A DNA stretch of 64,000 bases. Source: Fuerstiella sp. GTDB lineage: Bacteria; Planctomycetota; Planctomycetia; Planctomycetales; Planctomycetaceae. The position numbers and the translations under genes were made by a program. The notes beneath the pieces were generated by a model. The model was not told the origin of the DNA. It ran no database searches and saw nothing but the letters and a program-made list of their open reading frames with translations. The stretch is taken from contig JAKVAZ010000007.1 in the NCBI GenBank assembly GCA_022447225.1, positions 236,475 to 300,474 of the forward strand, written 5' to 3'. Of the stretch, positions 62,668 through 64,000 are shown in pieces; the stretch's first letter is position 1; each line of letters opens with the position of its first letter.

Positions 62668-63429
62668 TCAGTCACAGACCAATTCCACGAAACGACGAAG
62701 CAGTTCGGCAGAATCAGGTGTCTCCCGGCACTGATCAGCGAACTCTTCCAATGTCAGGCCGACAATGTTTTCCAAGTACTGTGGATAGTTTTGTAGGCGT
62801 TCGATCAACGTGTGACGTGTCAGCTCCGGGTGAAATTGTGTCCCGTAGACGGGTTTGCCCCGAAATGTCATCGCCTGATTCGTAACCCGATCGGACGATG
62901 CCAGACAGACCGCATCTTTCGGAAGGCACTCGACGATGTCCTGGTGTCCGGACTGGACTCTGATTGCTGACGGGGCGATTCCAAAAACCGGATCCCTCTG
63001 TCCTTCCGGGGTTATGGTCACCTGAATTGTACCGACTTCAGCGCGGGTCAGGTCTGTCACAACTTTTCCGCCCAGAGCCTGGGCTATTGCCTGAAAACCC
63101 CAGCAGGAAGCGAAGGTGGGTTTACTGATCTCGTGCAGCAGAGCCATGTTTTCTGCTGCAGCAGGCCACCAGGGACCACCCTGGGCGACTGAATAGTTGC
63201 CGCTTCCGCCGATCAGAACGAGGTCCGTGTGACTCAGCCACGTTTTACTGAAGGTGCGGCCTGCGGTCAGGTCAAAAACTTCAATCTGACGTTGGTTACA
63301 TTGAAGTGTCGACCGAAAACACTCTGTTTCCTGAGCCTTCACAGGATCATCTGCATCGCGGATTTGAATCAGTAAAATATTTAGTAAGGGAGAAATCGAG
63401 GTGTTCAATCCAGTGATGTCCGGATGCAA
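62668..63429 (-). CDS. Class I glutamine amidotransferase-like protein
   Basis: A 253-residue class I glutamine amidotransferase (GATase1) domain. The nucleophile is C109 (FASCWGFQAIA), and the His-Glu pair is H200/E202 (GTQFHPELT), so the triad is complete. VLIGGSGNYSV is the Gly-rich loop. It has no synthetase domain and resembles stand-alone GMP-synthase-like proteins (COG0518 type) of unknown role, such as glutamine/gamma-glutamyl hydrolases. It is convergent with the DUF1501 gene and 89 bp from the next minus-strand gene. Confidence 0.86.
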   Translation of the reverse strand: MHPDITGLNTSISPLLNILLIQIRDADDPVKAQETECFRSTLQCNQRQIEVFDLTAGRTFSKTWLSHTDLVLIGGSGNYSVAQGGPWWPAAAENMALLHEISKPTFASCWGFQAIAQALGGKVVTDLTRAEVGTIQVTITPEGQRDPVFGIAPSAIRVQSGHQDIVECLPKDAVCLASSDRVTNQAMTFRGKPVYGTQFHPELTRHTLIERLQNYPQYLENIVGLTLEEFADQCRETPDSAELLRRFVELVCD

Positions 63430-63518
63430 TTTCCTGGAAGGACGTTAGGGTGTCGGTGGTACTTCAGACAGTTGTGGCCGACAATCAAAGCAGTGCATAA
63501 GGCCGTGCCATGGCAGGA

Positions 63519-64000
63519 TCAGGGGAGCTTGGTAACCCTTCGCCCATGGTTGAGGGGAATAATGACACGTCCGTCTTTAGTTCCAACGGGTACCAGCATC
63601 CGCTTTGTCTGCTCACGATCAGTTCCGCCATAACGAGTGACCTGCAAAACAACGTTTCCCGTTACCAGTCGACCTCCAATCTGACGGAGAACAACTTCAT
63701 AGTCACCTTTGAGAGCTTTCTGACAGCGATACTGTTCTGTTTTCCGATCGTTATCGATGCCTGACTGTTTCGTGAGCAGGCCCCCATTTCCGGTGATCTG
63801 TGTTTTGCGATCGCAGGTCACGTTATCAGGTTCGACGACAGCCAGATCGATGTCGGCATTGCCGGCCCACCGTGCGGTGATGATCAGATCCCATGTCAAT
63901 GATTCCGTGAGTTCATTCGCTATTCGACTGCTGAATGCCCGTTGACCTGATTTTTGTGCTGCGGCACGCAGATCCCTGATGACCAGCTCTGCTTCCTGGT
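63519..64000 (-). CDS. C-terminal part of a DUF2135-like protein (runs off the edge)
   Basis: The frame is open to the window end, and the start lies beyond it; about 160 residues are visible. The C-terminal domain has WAGNADIDLAVVEPDNVTC near its start, then GGLLTKQSG, YEVVLRQIGGRLVTGNVVLQV and GGTDREQTKR, which fits the YfaP/DUF2135 type of beta-sandwich domain by its 'D-DL-V-EP' and 'G-YEV' pattern. The part before it (RDLRAAAQKSGQRAFSSRI) is helical and probably belongs to a larger repeat protein. The function is unknown; the call is moderate. Confidence 0.7.
   Translation of the reverse strand, partial: QEAELVIRDLRAAAQKSGQRAFSSRIANELTESLTWDLIITARWAGNADIDLAVVEPDNVTCDRKTQITGNGGLLTKQSGIDNDRKTEQYRCQKALKGDYEVVLRQIGGRLVTGNVVLQVTRYGGTDREQTKRMLVPVGTKDGRVIIPLNHGRRVTKLP

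Noticed and set aside
1-64000. CRISPR arrays, insertion sequences, integrase or attachment sites
   Set aside because: No regularly spaced repeats, transposase-like protein or integrase was seen; both tRNA genes have intact 3' ends with normal terminators and no adjacent integrase.

Overview
The window looks like a chromosomal segment of a member of the Planctomycetes. It holds three DUF1501 proteins with twin-arginine-like leaders, two PSD1-type (DUF1549/DUF1553) cytochrome proteins, a sialidase, secreted sulfatase-modifying-factor-like and esterase-like proteins, two conserved hypothetical proteins, and the futalosine menaquinone genes mqnP and mqnE. Shine-Dalgarno sequences are patchy and GTG/TTG starts are common. 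No phage, insertion sequence, CRISPR array or rRNA was seen; it reads as ordinary core plus accessory chromosome. The species cannot be named from the sequence alone.

Layout. 1-2600: end of a PSD1 gene followed by its DUF1501 partner. 2671-5566: EamA exporter, class II aldolase-like protein, and a ketol-acid-reductoisomerase-like protein that has lost several catalytic residues. 5804-8979 (minus): acoA-acoB-acoC, an acetoin dehydrogenase cluster whose E2 is a lipoyl-alpha/beta-hydrolase fusion. 9421-12734: amidohydrolase, sialidase, and a divergent DHDPS/N-acetylneuraminate-lyase-family gene. 12939-15215 (minus): ftsK. 15578-24272: secreted hypothetical protein, tRNA-Phe with terminator, LplT-like MFS transporter, glgC, cstA, MATE transporter. 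24295-28343 (minus): recG and recJ. 28745-33016: small conserved protein, cysE, an N-terminally extended Cys/Met-metabolism PLP enzyme, and a coupled beta-propeller glycosidase-like protein. 33184-38428: membrane-anchored alpha/beta hydrolase, S9 peptidase, formylglycine-generating-enzyme-like protein. 38526-41697: MoeB/ThiF protein, mqnP, mqnE. 42276-49224 (minus): enolase-superfamily protein, esterase, DUF1501, PSD1.

49538-56811 is a complete phosphate-response locus in the order phoR-pstS-pstC-pstA-pstB-phoU-phoB. In front of pstS are three TT-A/C-A-like hexamers at exact 11-nt spacing, the expected form of a PhoB box. 57089-60285 encodes the three-subunit proton-translocating transhydrogenase (pntAA, pntAB, pntB). 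The end holds tRNA-Pro with a strong terminator, a solitary DUF1501 gene, a class I glutamine amidotransferase, and the C-terminal part of a DUF2135-like protein that runs off the edge.

The most unusual item is the two-gene unit at 3808-5566. An adducin/class II aldolase-fold protein is followed by a KARI fold in which the active-site His, Lys and two of the acidic metal ligands appear replaced, and whose cofactor loop is acidic. It faces the acetoin dehydrogenase genes, so a role in C4/C5 hydroxy-keto acid metabolism is an attractive but untested idea.
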